Shown piece after piece: positions 1 to 8,030 of a DNA stretch of 64,000 nucleotides. Under the pieces are notes generated by a model, which made no database searches, had not been told where the DNA came from, and worked only from the letters and a program-made list of their open reading frames with translations. Position numbers and translations under genes: made by a program. Position 1 is the stretch's first letter, and each line of letters opens with the position of its first letter. This stretch comes from Shimia sp. (GTDB lineage Bacteria > Pseudomonadota > Alphaproteobacteria > Rhodobacterales > Rhodobacteraceae), in the NCBI RefSeq assembly GCF_022448905.1, contig NZ_JAKVCW010000006.1, positions 1 to 64,000 on the forward strand, given 5' to 3'.

Positions 1-472
1 AAACACTCTCTTATCAAATCGCCCTATTTGGCCCCATAAGCGCTGACGTCAGACATTCGCGCTCCCCAAATAATCTGTGTTTAGAGCGGACGCAAAAGTC
101 TGCATACTTGGCGGCATTCTGGGGCGTTGTTTGTGCCGCGAACGTCCGCTTCCCGCCCGAAGAGCCAGAACCTCTTGTCCGCTTTGGGACAAAAACGATC
201 ATCACGCAAATCGAGTCCAATAGCAGCTTCGTCCGCGCAGCAGACTTTGGTGCGAACAGCCGCAAAGACCTCCTTGCCGCCTTTTTCGGCGTTCAGTTTT
301 TCTCAAGCTCTCACATTGACTCAGGTTTGCCTGACGGCGCTGTGCGCACTGAAAAACGCTGCCCGAAAAGACAGACATAAGGGTGGTATATCTTTTTCGT
401 CAGACCGGACTTCTTGTGTCGGGCCACATTGGTGGCGACTGTGCATGTCGCCTATTTTGGGGATTCGAAATG
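1..472. other. Intergenic stretch, no gene recognised
   Basis: No reading frame here has a credible product or ribosome binding site. The hexamer GTCCGC recurs (144-149, 177-182, 231-236) and its complement lies in AGCGGAC at 85-91. This resembles the degenerate non-coding repeats that often give spurious reading frames between alphaproteobacterial genes, but that comparison is from memory. The stretch ends at the terminator behind pnp. Confidence 0.4.
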
Positions 473-508
473 AAAAAAGCCCCGGTGTGTCCACCGGGGC
501 TTTCGTTT
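473..508 (-). terminator. Rho-independent terminator of pnp
   Basis: A perfect 9-bp stem (479-487 with 492-500, 4-nt loop) is followed on the minus strand by six T (473-478). It lies about 20 nt after the pnp stop codon. The plus-strand side has a weaker T-rich tail, so it may also stop transcripts coming from the left. Confidence 0.9.
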
Positions 509-525
509 GTGAGAGAGAGCAGACC

Positions 526-2667
526 TTAGTCTTCTTTCTTCTCTTTCTTCTCAGGCACAACTTCTTCGCCGGTTTCCTGATCCACCACTTTCATGGACAG
601 GCGTACCTTGCCGCGGTCGTCAAAGCCCAGCAGTTTGACTTTCACTTCCTGACCTTCTTTCAGAACGTCGGATGGGTGGTTCAGGCGGCGGTTCTCGATT
701 TGAGACACGTGCACCAGACCATCGCGCTTGCCGAAGAAGTTCACGAAGGCGCCGAAGTCGACGATCTTCACAACTTTACCGGTGTAGATGGCGCCTTCTT
801 CTGGCTCTGCCACGATCGCGTGGATCATGTCATAAGCCTTCTGGATGGAGTCACCGTTTGGCGAGGCAATCTTGATCACGCCTTCGTCGTTGATGTCGAC
901 TTTGGCGCCAGACACTTCAACGATTTCACGGATGACCTTACCACCGGAGCCGATCACTTCACGAATCTTGTCGGTTGGGATGTTCATGGTCTCGATGCGT
1001 GGGGCGTGTACGGAGAATTCCGCAGCACCGGTGATCGATTTGTTCATCTCACCCAGGATGTGCATGCGGCCGTCTTTGGCCTGTGCCAGCGCTTTTTCCA
1101 TGATTTCCGGCGTGATGCCTGCAACCTTGATGTCCATCTGCAGCGAGGTGATGCCGTTTTCGGTACCTGCCACTTTGAAGTCCATGTCGCCGAGGTGGTC
1201 TTCGTCACCCAGGATGTCAGACAGGATCGCGTAGGAGCCGTCGTCTTCCAGGATTAGGCCCATGGCCACACCTGCAACGGCGGATTTCAGAGGCACACCT
1301 GCGTCCATCATGGACAGGGAGCCACCACAGACGGACGCCATGGAGGACGAGCCATTGGACTCGGTGATCTCAGACACCACACGCACGGTGTAAGGGAAGT
1401 CGGTTGCCGCTGGCAGAACCGCCTGCAGCGCGCGCCATGCCAACTTGCCGTGACCAATTTCGCGGCGGCCGGGAGGGCCCACGCGACCAGCTTCACCCAC
1501 AGAGTATGGAGGGAAGTTGTAGTGCAGCAGGAAGTTGGATTTGAAGTTGCCGTGCAGCGCGTCGATGAACTGTTCGTCGTCGCCGGTGCCCAGAGTGGTC
1601 ACAACCAGACCCTGTGTTTCACCGCGGGTGAAGAGGGCTGAGCCGTGGGTCCGTGGCAGCAGGCCTGTCTGGCATACGATGTCACGGATTTCGTCGGTTT
1701 TACGACCGTCGATACGGGTGCCGGTTTTCACAACGTCGCCGCGCAGGATGCCCGCTTCGAGTTTTTTCAGAGCGGAGCCGAGGTTTGCGTCTTCCAGCTG
1801 TTCTTCTGTCAGCGCTTCTTTGATGGCTTCGCGTGCCGCGGCAACAGCAGAGGTGCGCTCTTGCTTGTCGGTGATGGCAAAGGCGGCGCGCATCTGCTCC
1901 TCGCCAGCTGCTTTCACAGCGTCGTAGAGCTCTGCGTAGTCCGGTGCCTGGAAGTCAAAGGGCTCTTTTGCCGCTTCTTCGGCCAGGTCGATGATCAGGT
2001 CGATCACTGGCTGGATGGAATCGTGGGCAAATTTCACCGCACCCAGCATCTCTGCTTCGGACAGTTCGTAGGCTTCAGATTCAACCATCATCACGGCGTC
2101 TTTGGTGCCGGCCACAACCAGGTCCAGACGCTGCTCAGGATTCTGACGCAGATCCTGCATGTCATCAACGGTTGGGTTCAGGACATATTCGCCGTCCTCA
2201 AAGCCTACACGTGCGCCCGCGATAGGGCCCATGAATGGCGCGCCGGAGATGGTCAGGGCGGCGGAGGCTGCGATCATCGCCACGATGTCCGGGTCATTGA
2301 CCAGATCGTGGGACAGCACGGTGCACATCACCAGAACTTCGTTTTTGAAGCCGTCGACAAACAGCGGGCGGATCGGACGGTCGATCAGGCGCGCGGTCAG
2401 GGTTTCTTTTTCGGTTGGGCGCGCTTCGCGCTTGAAGAAGCCACCCGGTACTTTACCGGCGGCGTAGTATTTCTCTTGGTAGTGCACAGTCAGAGGGAAA
2501 AAATCCTGACCGGGCTTTGGTGCCTTCGCAAAGGTCACTGCGGCCATCACGGAGGTTTCGCCCAGAGTGGCGATCACACAGCCGTCGGCCTGACGGGCAA
2601 TCTTACCCGTTTCCAGAGTGAGCGTTTCCTCGCCCCACTGCATGGACTTTTTGGTTTCTTCGAACAT
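526..2667 (-). CDS. pnp: Polyribonucleotide nucleotidyltransferase (PNPase)
   Basis: PNPase is the trimeric 3'-5' phosphorolytic exoribonuclease that degrades mRNA to nucleoside diphosphates in the cytoplasm. The 713-residue protein has the full family layout: RNase PH domain 1, an all-helical linker, RNase PH domain 2, then a KH domain ([15 protein letters not shown], about residue 565) and an S1 domain ([17 protein letters not shown]). The charged lysine/glutamate tail is usual. Two ATGs lie in tandem (2670 and 2667). The second is preferred because AGGA then sits 7 nt upstream and homologues begin Met-Phe. In many bacteria pnp directly follows rpsO. Here a GTPase, a hydroxylase, two unknown genes and a lipoprotein gene separate them, so pnp has its own leader and terminator. 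Confidence 0.97.
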   Translation of the reverse strand: MFEETKKSMQWGEETLTLETGKIARQADGCVIATLGETSVMAAVTFAKAPKPGQDFFPLTVHYQEKYYAAGKVPGGFFKREARPTEKETLTARLIDRPIRPLFVDGFKNEVLVMCTVLSHDLVNDPDIVAMIAASAALTISGAPFMGPIAGARVGFEDGEYVLNPTVDDMQDLRQNPEQRLDLVVAGTKDAVMMVESEAYELSEAEMLGAVKFAHDSIQPVIDLIIDLAEEAAKEPFDFQAPDYAELYDAVKAAGEEQMRAAFAITDKQERTSAVAAAREAIKEALTEEQLEDANLGSALKKLEAGILRGDVVKTGTRIDGRKTDEIRDIVCQTGLLPRTHGSALFTRGETQGLVVTTLGTGDDEQFIDALHGNFKSNFLLHYNFPPYSVGEAGRVGPPGRREIGHGKLAWRALQAVLPAATDFPYTVRVVSEITESNGSSSMASVCGGSLSMMDAGVPLKSAVAGVAMGLILEDDGSYAILSDILGDEDHLGDMDFKVAGTENGITSLQMDIKVAGITPEIMEKALAQAKDGRMHILGEMNKSITGAAEFSVHAPRIETMNIPTDKIREVIGSGGKVIREIVEVSGAKVDINDEGVIKIASPNGDSIQKAYDMIHAIVAEPEEGAIYTGKVVKIVDFGAFVNFFGKRDGLVHVSQIENRRLNHPSDVLKEGQEVKVKLLGFDDRGKVRLSMKVVDQETGEEVVPEKKEKKED

Positions 2668-2680
2668 CATCGTATCCTAG

Positions 2681-2696
2681 CTGGGAGCTCTCCCAG
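2681..2696 (-). promoter_or_regulatory. Hairpin in pnp leader, possible autoregulation site
   Basis: A perfect 16-base palindrome (CTGGGAGCTCTCCCAG) lies only 13 nt upstream of the pnp start and just before its ribosome binding site. In enterobacteria pnp mRNA is autoregulated through RNase III cleavage of a leader stem. Whether this shorter stem plays that role is inference. Confidence 0.35.
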
Positions 2697-3039
2697 GCGT
2701 ATCCCGGGTCTCCCGTTTGAAAATAGCGGCCCCATTGCCGCCGACCTCTTCTATCTTTCTTTGATGCGCCGAGGTCAGGACGCAACGTCTCAGATGGTCG
2801 GCCCATATCGGAAAACAAGGCGTTTGGAAACCAAATTCTCCGTCAATCAGCGGTGGGCTGCCGTGCCAGCAAGACCTGTGAACGCAGTGTCGTTGCGTGG
2901 GCAACACATTGTTTACGGCCAAAACATGGCATTTTAGGCAAATTTGGGCGATACTATGGCTGACAGAATCGCGGCTAGGGGGCTTGCTGCGGTGGAAACG
3001 TAACGCGCGAGTTATGCGCCCAGTGTGAGAATAAGTGCC
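2697..3039. other. Divergent intergenic region pnp / SGNH lipoprotein
   Basis: About 340 bases hold the upstream leader of pnp (minus strand) and the promoter region of the lipoprotein gene (plus strand). Long antisense reading frames here are open only by composition. No clear -35/-10 pair or other motif was recognised. Confidence 0.4.
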
Positions 3040-3819
3040 ATGAGAGCCCCGTTTACCCTCTTGTTGACCCTTTGTATGGTGGCGACGTTTTTTGTTGCTG
3101 GCTGTGCAGAAACCACCAGCGGTGCCAACCCTGTAGGAGCGGCACAGGCTGAGCCTGAGGAGGTGGTGACCAAGAATGCCGTTGCAGAAGCCGAGCCGCA
3201 GGGCACACGTATTCTGGCGATGGGCGACAGTTTGATGGCCTGGCACACGTTTACAGGTCAGTCGATCCCGCACACCATCGAGGCGGTGCTGGGCGAGCCG
3301 GTGTATAACACCGCGATCAGTGGTGCGAAGATCACCTTTAAACTGCCGATTTCCGGGGCGATGGGCATGCGGATCGAGAACCAGTATCGCAAAGGCGACT
3401 GGGACTGGGTGGTGTTGAACGGCGGGGGGAACGACCTGTGGTTGGGCTGTGGCTGCGGCAAATGCGCAGGCAAGATGAACAAGATGATCTCTAAGGACGG
3501 CAAGCGCGGAGTCATTCCGATGATGGTGCAGAAGTACCGTCACGCAGGAGCGCAGGTGGCATGGGTGGGATACTTGCGCAGCCCGGGGGCGTGGTCGCCT
3601 GTGGAAGGCTGCCGCGACACCGGCAATGACTTGGAGCAGCGCATCAGCAAACTGGCGGCGATTGATCCGGGCGTGCACTATGTGTCGCTGGCCGATCTGG
3701 TGCCCAATGGCGACCGGAGCTTTCATACCTTTGATATGATTCACCCGTCGATCAAAGGCAGCCGCGAAATCGGCAAGCGGGTGGCTGCGGTGATCGCAGC
3801 GCATGACGCCGCGCGCTAA
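3040..3819 (+). CDS. SGNH/GDSL-family hydrolase lipoprotein
   Basis: This is a predicted lipoprotein with an SGNH-type hydrolase fold. The first 22 residues form a signal peptide ending in the lipobox VAGC (Cys22 lipidated). The GDSL block is GDSLMAW with Ser64, the glycine/asparagine block is NGGGNDLW, and the catalytic Asp-x-x-His is DMIHP (Asp232, His235). The cysteine-rich stretch CGCGKC after the Asn block suggests a disulfide or metal site. ATG 3040 is preferred over GTG 3025 because the signal peptide then starts directly; neither start has a strong ribosome site. The substrate is unknown; family members are esterases, lipases or carbohydrate deacetylases. It stands alone between pnp and two unknown genes. 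Confidence 0.8.
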   Translation: MRAPFTLLLTLCMVATFFVAGCAETTSGANPVGAAQAEPEEVVTKNAVAEAEPQGTRILAMGDSLMAWHTFTGQSIPHTIEAVLGEPVYNTAISGAKITFKLPISGAMGMRIENQYRKGDWDWVVLNGGGNDLWLGCGCGKCAGKMNKMISKDGKRGVIPMMVQKYRHAGAQVAWVGYLRSPGAWSPVEGCRDTGNDLEQRISKLAAIDPGVHYVSLADLVPNGDRSFHTFDMIHPSIKGSREIGKRVAAVIAAHDAAR

Positions 3820-3983
3820 GATTTTAAACAAGTCAATATGTTAGTCCCATCGCGTTGCGGTGGGGGCGTGGCGTTTTTGCTGTGGCAAAAAGGGCGGTTG
3901 CATATTCCGACAGAATTTGTCAGATAAAGGCCGCCCAGCCAAGGATCCTCCAGATCAGCCCGGGTTTTCAATGCATGAAACTA

Positions 3984-4025
3984 GGCACCGGCTGTGACCC
4001 CCAAAGCGAGCTGGTGCCCTTTTTT
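3984..4025 (+). terminator. Orphan Rho-independent terminator
   Basis: A 10-bp stem (3984-3993 with 4009-4018, one G-U pair) is followed by C and six T (4020-4025). It lies about 165 nt after the SGNH gene and only 28 nt before the next start codon. It could end the lipoprotein transcript, act as an attenuator for the next two genes, or end a short non-coding RNA. Confidence 0.7.
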
Positions 4026-4053
4026 GCGGCTGTCGAGAGAAGGACACCCTGAC

Positions 4054-4278
4054 ATGGAGAAAATCTTTGCGGACTTACTGGTAATCGACGGAATGGCTCA
4101 AAAAGCAGGTTGCGGGTTGAAGCCGGAGTTGCGGCAAGCCATGGAGACCAGTTTGCGTTTTCCGGTGAAAGCGGCCTCGCCAGTGTCGGGCGTTGAAGAT
4201 TTGCTGGGGGAGCTTCCAGAAAATGTCGTGCGCCTTGACGACGCGGATGGCGCTCGCAGTCGGAGGAAAGAAGCATGA
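4054..4278 (+). CDS. Small protein of unknown function
   Basis: A 74-residue protein without a recognised domain, signal peptide or membrane segment. ATG 4054 follows the ribosome site GAGAAGGA. A GTG at 3994 in the same frame would place the start inside the terminator hairpin and is rejected. The stop codon overlaps the start of the next gene (ATGA), so the two are probably co-translated and act together. The C-terminus is charged (Arg-Ser-Arg-Arg-Lys). Coding status rests on the ribosome site, the overlap and the downstream partner. Confidence 0.6.
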   Translation: MEKIFADLLVIDGMAQKAGCGLKPELRQAMETSLRFPVKAASPVSGVEDLLGELPENVVRLDDADGARSRRKEA

Positions 4279-4772
4279 GTAGTGTGGCAAAATACCGGTG
4301 TGTGGAAGTCCTGGAAACCGTCGGCTGCGACGATTTCGAAATTGGGCTGTTGCCAGTGCTGCGCCATTTGTGCGTCAGTGCCGAAAGCGCCGATCCCAAA
4401 AACTGGGGGCGTGCCTTTGACATTGCGGTGGAGAGGTTTGGTGAGTCCATTGGCCTGCCCGCAGCACACGGGCTCAACAAAGCTGTCCTTGCATTGTTTG
4501 CCTGTCGTGACGGTGGTCCCGATGTGAATGATCCGCTGTGCCCAAAGGCAAAGCGAGACATCACCGATGACGAAGTGCAATTCTTGTCGATGATCCACCA
4601 CATGCGGCGCGATAACTCTGCCGCTGCGCGCTCGGCCGTGGCCTTTGTGACGCGAGGGCGTATGGACCCGGCTTTGATCCGCAGTGGACTTACATTCGCC
4701 AACCGTTTCCCCGCAGGCATGGGGCGGCACGCACGGGTTGTAGGTCGTCCGAAACTGTCTGTGGTGGCTTAA
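4275..4772 (+). CDS. Conserved-type protein of unknown function
   Basis: A 165-residue, probably cytoplasmic protein that I cannot assign to a family. It has a Cys at 18 (VGCDDF), a CRDGG segment, a CPKAKRDITDDE segment and a helical stretch with HHMRR, so it is mixed helical with several scattered Cys and His. There is no signal peptide or transmembrane segment. The start overlaps the stop of the 74-residue gene. The last 4 bases overlap the convergent hydroxylase gene. The pair may be a small two-protein module; no function is proposed. Confidence 0.65.
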   Translation: MSSVAKYRCVEVLETVGCDDFEIGLLPVLRHLCVSAESADPKNWGRAFDIAVERFGESIGLPAAHGLNKAVLALFACRDGGPDVNDPLCPKAKRDITDDEVQFLSMIHHMRRDNSAAARSAVAFVTRGRMDPALIRSGLTFANRFPAGMGRHARVVGRPKLSVVA

Positions 4773-5494
4773 GAGGTCCGTGCGCGTTTGGCGCCGGGCT
4801 TTTGGGTGATGCCAAAAGCTTTGCGCGCTGTCACGAGGCGCAGGTCTTCAGGGTCCATGCCCATGGACAACATTGTCTTGCGGTCAAAGCGCTCTTTGGC
4901 GACGGTTTTTTCATGCGCGGTGCCAAACAGGCGGTCGATCCCGTCAAAGCCAAAGCTGACCTGATAGGTGGCGTGGTGGTCTTGAAAGTGATGCGCTAGA
5001 TGCTTGCGGGTGATGTATTGACCCAGGCGGCCTTTGGGCACGTTCAGATGCGCAATCGTGTGGCAGTATTCATAGAAGGCGAAGGCGGACACCGAGCCCA
5101 CAAACAGCGCGATATAGGCGATGGTCAGCGCCGGGATCAGGCCAAAGAAAGGCCAAAGGATCGCGGTGTGGATGGCCACAGACAGGAGGCCAAAGCGCAC
5201 GGGATACCAGTGGTCATCACCAGTAAAAAACTCCGGATCGGTGGGGTATTCATGATGGCCAATGTGGGTGCGGTAAAGCTCGTTGAAGGTGCCCTGATCG
5301 GTGGGAGGTTCACGGTGCATCAGGAAGCGGTGCATGCCGTATTCAACAAAGAGCTGCGCGATGTAGCCATAGATCAGCGCGACAGGAATCCACCAGGTCA
5401 GGTTCAGGAAAATCAGGACCACACCGACCAGCCAAAACGGAAACAATCGGTGCAAACTGCCCATGCGGATCAGAACGGATAGTGTTTCTTTCAT
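4769..5494 (-). CDS. Fatty acid hydroxylase / sterol desaturase family membrane protein
   Basis: A 241-residue integral membrane protein of the di-iron hydroxylase superfamily. The histidine clusters that bind iron are visible: HRFLMH (about 55-60), HIGHHEY (about 77-83), a later HTIAH, and HLAHHFQDHH (about 167-176). Four hydrophobic segments are in the family order. Family members hydroxylate or desaturate fatty acids, sterols or carotenoids using O2; which lipid is used here cannot be read from sequence. GGGAGG precedes the ATG at good spacing. It follows the GTPase gene on the same strand after about 115 nt, with a palindrome in the gap. Confidence 0.85.
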   Translation of the reverse strand: MKETLSVLIRMGSLHRLFPFWLVGVVLIFLNLTWWIPVALIYGYIAQLFVEYGMHRFLMHREPPTDQGTFNELYRTHIGHHEYPTDPEFFTGDDHWYPVRFGLLSVAIHTAILWPFFGLIPALTIAYIALFVGSVSAFAFYEYCHTIAHLNVPKGRLGQYITRKHLAHHFQDHHATYQVSFGFDGIDRLFGTAHEKTVAKERFDRKTMLSMGMDPEDLRLVTARKAFGITQKPGAKRARTS

Positions 5495-5542
5495 GGTGAC
5501 CTCCCCTATCGCGGGGAAGTCTGCGCCCGCATTGTAGGGCGA

Positions 5543-5554
5543 GTCAAATTTGAC
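5543..5554. promoter_or_regulatory. Palindrome upstream of hydroxylase gene
   Basis: GTCAAATTTGAC is a perfect 12-bp palindrome about 50 nt upstream of the hydroxylase start, followed by another GTCAA half-site (5560-5564). The position suits a repressor operator, but the cognate regulator is unknown. Confidence 0.3.
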
Positions 5555-5611
5555 TTTGCGTCAAGGCGAGGGGCCTCGCACCGACATTGCAGCGCGAGGC
5601 GGTATGCGCGT

Positions 5612-6829
5612 TTAAGCGCGACGCCATCCGGGGAATGGATCGGGCATCTCCTCTACAGCGGCCAATGCGGCGACAGACTCTGCGTGAAGAAGACAGTTGT
5701 CCAACTTCGCCTTAAGCGCAGGCCAGTCAATCCCGCTGCCAATGAAAACGAGCTCCTGACGGCGGTCGCCAAAAGGTTCAGCCCAGTGGGCGGCCATATA
5801 CTCTTGTGCCTGCGGATGGGTCGGGCGACGTTCTTCCGGCACGCTGGCCCACCAAGTGCCCAAAGGGGCAACGGAGGACAGGGAGCCAGCCAGCGAGAAC
5901 TCCGCCACCCAATCCGGGCGCGTGGCGATCCAGAAGTGACCTTTGGCACGGATTACGCCGGGAAGGTCGTCCTTGAGCACATCGTGGATTTTTTGCGGAT
6001 CAAACGGCAACCGTTCCCGATACACATAGGACGTGATGCCATACTCTTCGGTTTCCGGTGTGTGATCGGCAAAGCCGTAGAGTTCTTTGGCCCACATCGG
6101 GTGTTCATGTGCTTTGTCGAAATCAAACAGGCCGGTGTTGAGAACATCCAGCGCAGGCACCTTACTGTGGTCAGTTTCGATGATGCGGGCGTCGGCATTC
6201 AGGCTGCGGATGATCTTGCGCGCAGCATCTGTTTTCAATGGACCGGCGTCTGTGACCTTATTGAGGATCACCACATCGGCAAATTCTAACTGGTTGGTCA
6301 GCAAGTGGACCAAAGTGCGCTCGTCCTCGTCCCCAAGAGTTTCGCCTCTGTCTGCTAAAAGGTCATGGCTGTCAAAGTCGTTTGGGAGGTTCACTGCGTC
6401 GACCACTGTCACCATGGTGTCGAGCCGCGCCACATCTGTAAGGCTCTCGCCTTGCTCATCGCGGAACTCAAAGGTCGCCGCCACTGGGAGTGGCTCTGAA
6501 ATGCCCGTGGACTCGATTAGAAGGTAATCAAAGCGGCCTTCGGCAGCGAGGCGGCGCACTTCACTCAGCAGGTCGTCGCGCAGGGTGCAGCAGATGCAGC
6601 CGTTAGACATCTCCACGAGGGTTTCCTCGGTTTGGCTCAGTTCCGCTCCCCCTTCACGCACAAGGTCCGCGTCAATGTTCACTTCGGACATGTCGTTCAC
6701 GATCACTGCCACGCTCAACCCTTCGCGGTTGTTCAGTACGCCGTTTAGGAGGGTGGTTTTACCGGCTCCAAGGAAGCCGGATAAAACGGTCACAGGGAGG
6801 CGGGTGTCTTGGTGTTGGGTGTCTGGCAT
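5612..6829 (-). CDS. COG0523 GTPase, putative zinc metallochaperone (ZigA/CobW family)
   Basis: A 405-residue G3E GTPase. Walker A is [12 protein letters not shown] near the N-terminus. The metal-binding CxCC motif lies in [11 protein letters not shown] (about residue 80), the guanine-specificity motif is NKV, and a CobW C-terminal domain follows. Members hand metals (Zn, Co, Ni) to client proteins. A 15-base TGTTAT/ATAACA palindrome 17 nt upstream resembles the alphaproteobacterial Zur box, which favours a zinc-starvation chaperone (ZigA-type) over a cobalamin role. ATG 6829 has GGAG at proper spacing; a TTG at 6841 would extend it by four residues. It faces away from rpsO's terminator and has no cobalamin genes near it. 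Confidence 0.85.
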   Translation of the reverse strand: MPDTQHQDTRLPVTVLSGFLGAGKTTLLNGVLNNREGLSVAVIVNDMSEVNIDADLVREGGAELSQTEETLVEMSNGCICCTLRDDLLSEVRRLAAEGRFDYLLIESTGISEPLPVAATFEFRDEQGESLTDVARLDTMVTVVDAVNLPNDFDSHDLLADRGETLGDEDERTLVHLLTNQLEFADVVILNKVTDAGPLKTDAARKIIRSLNADARIIETDHSKVPALDVLNTGLFDFDKAHEHPMWAKELYGFADHTPETEEYGITSYVYRERLPFDPQKIHDVLKDDLPGVIRAKGHFWIATRPDWVAEFSLAGSLSSVAPLGTWWASVPEERRPTHPQAQEYMAAHWAEPFGDRRQELVFIGSGIDWPALKAKLDNCLLHAESVAALAAVEEMPDPFPGWRRA

Positions 6830-6845
6830 AGCTGGCTCCAAATAA

Positions 6846-6860
6846 TGTTATAACATAACA
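6846..6860 (-). promoter_or_regulatory. Zur-like operator
   Basis: TGTTATAACATAACA has inverted arms TGTTAT and ATAACA around a 3-base centre. It sits immediately upstream of the COG0523 gene. It matches the general form of Zur boxes known from alphaproteobacteria, so repression by zinc-bound Zur is inferred. Confidence 0.65.
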
Positions 6861-6904
6861 AACAGACGGCGACAAAAACTGCAAGTGACGGAATGCAAGG
6901 CCTG

Positions 6905-6940
6905 TAACAAAAAACGCCCGCTCCGGGGAGCAGGCGTTTT
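6905..6940 (-). terminator. Rho-independent terminator of rpsO
   Basis: An interrupted stem (AAAACGCC/GGCGTTTT then GCTC/GAGC, one mismatch) gives a T-rich tail on the minus strand, about 25 nt after the rpsO stop codon. Confidence 0.85.
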
Positions 6941-6965
6941 CCGTAATCTCGACTTGAGCGGCGTC

Positions 6966-7235
6966 TTAGCGACGGATGCCCAGACGCTTGATCAGGTCCT
7001 GATAGCGTGCTTCGTCTTTGCCCTTGGTGTAGTCCAGCAGCTTACGGCGCTGAGCAACCATTTTCAGAAGGCCACGACGACCGTGGTTGTCCTTCTTGTG
7101 GGTTTTGAAGTGCTCGGTCAGGGTGTTGATGCGGGATGTCAGGATCGCAACCTGGACTTCCGGGGAACCGGTGTCGCCTTCTTTGGTCGCGAATTCTTTC
7201 ATCAGGCGTGCTTTTTCTTCAACAGTGATCGACAT
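6966..7235 (-). CDS. rpsO: 30S ribosomal protein S15
   Basis: The 89-residue protein has the exact family length and the S15 signature: [15 protein letters not shown] near the N-terminus, then [34 protein letters not shown]15 binds the central domain of 16S rRNA early in 30S assembly. The start has AGGAGA upstream. Its usual partner pnp lies about 4.3 kb downstream, and truB about 2.2 kb upstream, so the truB-rpsO-pnp neighbourhood is preserved only loosely, with insertions between each gene. Confidence 0.98.
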   Translation of the reverse strand: MSITVEEKARLMKEFATKEGDTGSPEVQVAILTSRINTLTEHFKTHKKDNHGRRGLLKMVAQRRKLLDYTKGKDEARYQDLIKRLGIRR

Positions 7236-7395
7236 CGGGGTCTCCTATTGCAAAGGGTTTCGGGCGCAAGCCGGGATGTCGTCCAGCAAGGTCCATAGAG
7301 ATGTCCCCCAAAGGGATTCCCTTGGAAGATGGGCGTATTTAGTCGCAAATGGATCAAAAGGAAAGGGGGAAGGCGTTTCCGTCGCTTTCTGAGGA

Positions 7396-7905
7396 TCAGA
7401 GCCGCCAGATTTCCGGCTGTGTGGCGTAGGCGATGTACAGTGGATGGCGCGGGTGGCCGGCTTTGGTCACGCCGAGGCATTTGATGGTCTGGCCGGTGGC
7501 TTTCAGAACGCCTTTCATTTCAAAACCGCGGTCCAGATGATCGCCATGTGCACCCCAAGCGGCGATGATGTCATCAGCCCAGAGGCAGCTGTCAGCCACA
7601 ACGCTGTCATTGTCCGGTCCCGCAGGGGCCTTGTGCTGGCGCATCTTCTTGGGGTCGGTTTCGCGCAGGGCAAAGATATTCACCGCGCGAAAACCGCCAT
7701 ATCCCAGAGCGCGGGCGCGACGTTCGCAGCGCTCGATGGTGGGGTCGTTTTGACGCTCGGTGGCTTTCGACGGATTGAGCATGATGAACAGCACTTTGGC
7801 GGCGCTGTTGTCCCACACCCTAGTCAGCGCATAGCGGTAGGTCTCGCATTCCGAGTAGAGTGCGGAGCTGGTGGCGTCGTCTTTTTGGAAGTGGCGTTCG
7901 ATCAT
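7396..7905 (-). CDS. DUF1643 domain protein
   Basis: A 169-residue protein that matches the DUF1643 family by recall. The recognisable pieces are YRYALTRVW, LFIMLNPSKA followed by NDPTIERCERRA, a central NIFALRETDPKKM, and the C-terminal segment GHPRHPLYI. The family is widespread, cytoplasmic and of unknown biochemical function. No transmembrane segment is visible. It lies between rpsO and the divergent RTX gene, with a 160-nt gap before rpsO, so rpsO likely has its own promoter. Confidence 0.8.
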   Translation of the reverse strand: MIERHFQKDDATSSALYSECETYRYALTRVWDNSAAKVLFIMLNPSKATERQNDPTIERCERRARALGYGGFRAVNIFALRETDPKKMRQHKAPAGPDNDSVVADSCLWADDIIAAWGAHGDHLDRGFEMKGVLKATGQTIKCLGVTKAGHPRHPLYIAYATQPEIWRL

Positions 7906-8030
7906 TCTGTCTACTTATGATTAACCAACGCGGAGTCAAACGTTTGATTTTGAAGCCTCTCCTTCTTATCCCTGATACTTGGGATAACAGCCGTCTGGGG
8001 TTTTGTACGGCTGATTGGTGAGGTGGTGAG

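Noticed and set aside
1645-2937. A 430-codon open frame on the plus strand opposite pnp
   Set aside because: It is antisense to a clear PNPase gene, shows His/Phe/Gly-rich composition typical of complement frames in GC-rich DNA, and has no ribosome site.
2677-3831. A 384-codon open frame antisense to the SGNH lipoprotein
   Set aside because: The sense frame has lipobox, GDS and DxxH motifs, while the antisense frame is His/Arg-rich without a domain.
5573-5600. Inverted repeat GCCTCGC/GCGAGGC after the GTPase gene as a terminator
   Set aside because: The loop is long and there is no T-tract on either strand; not strong enough to call.
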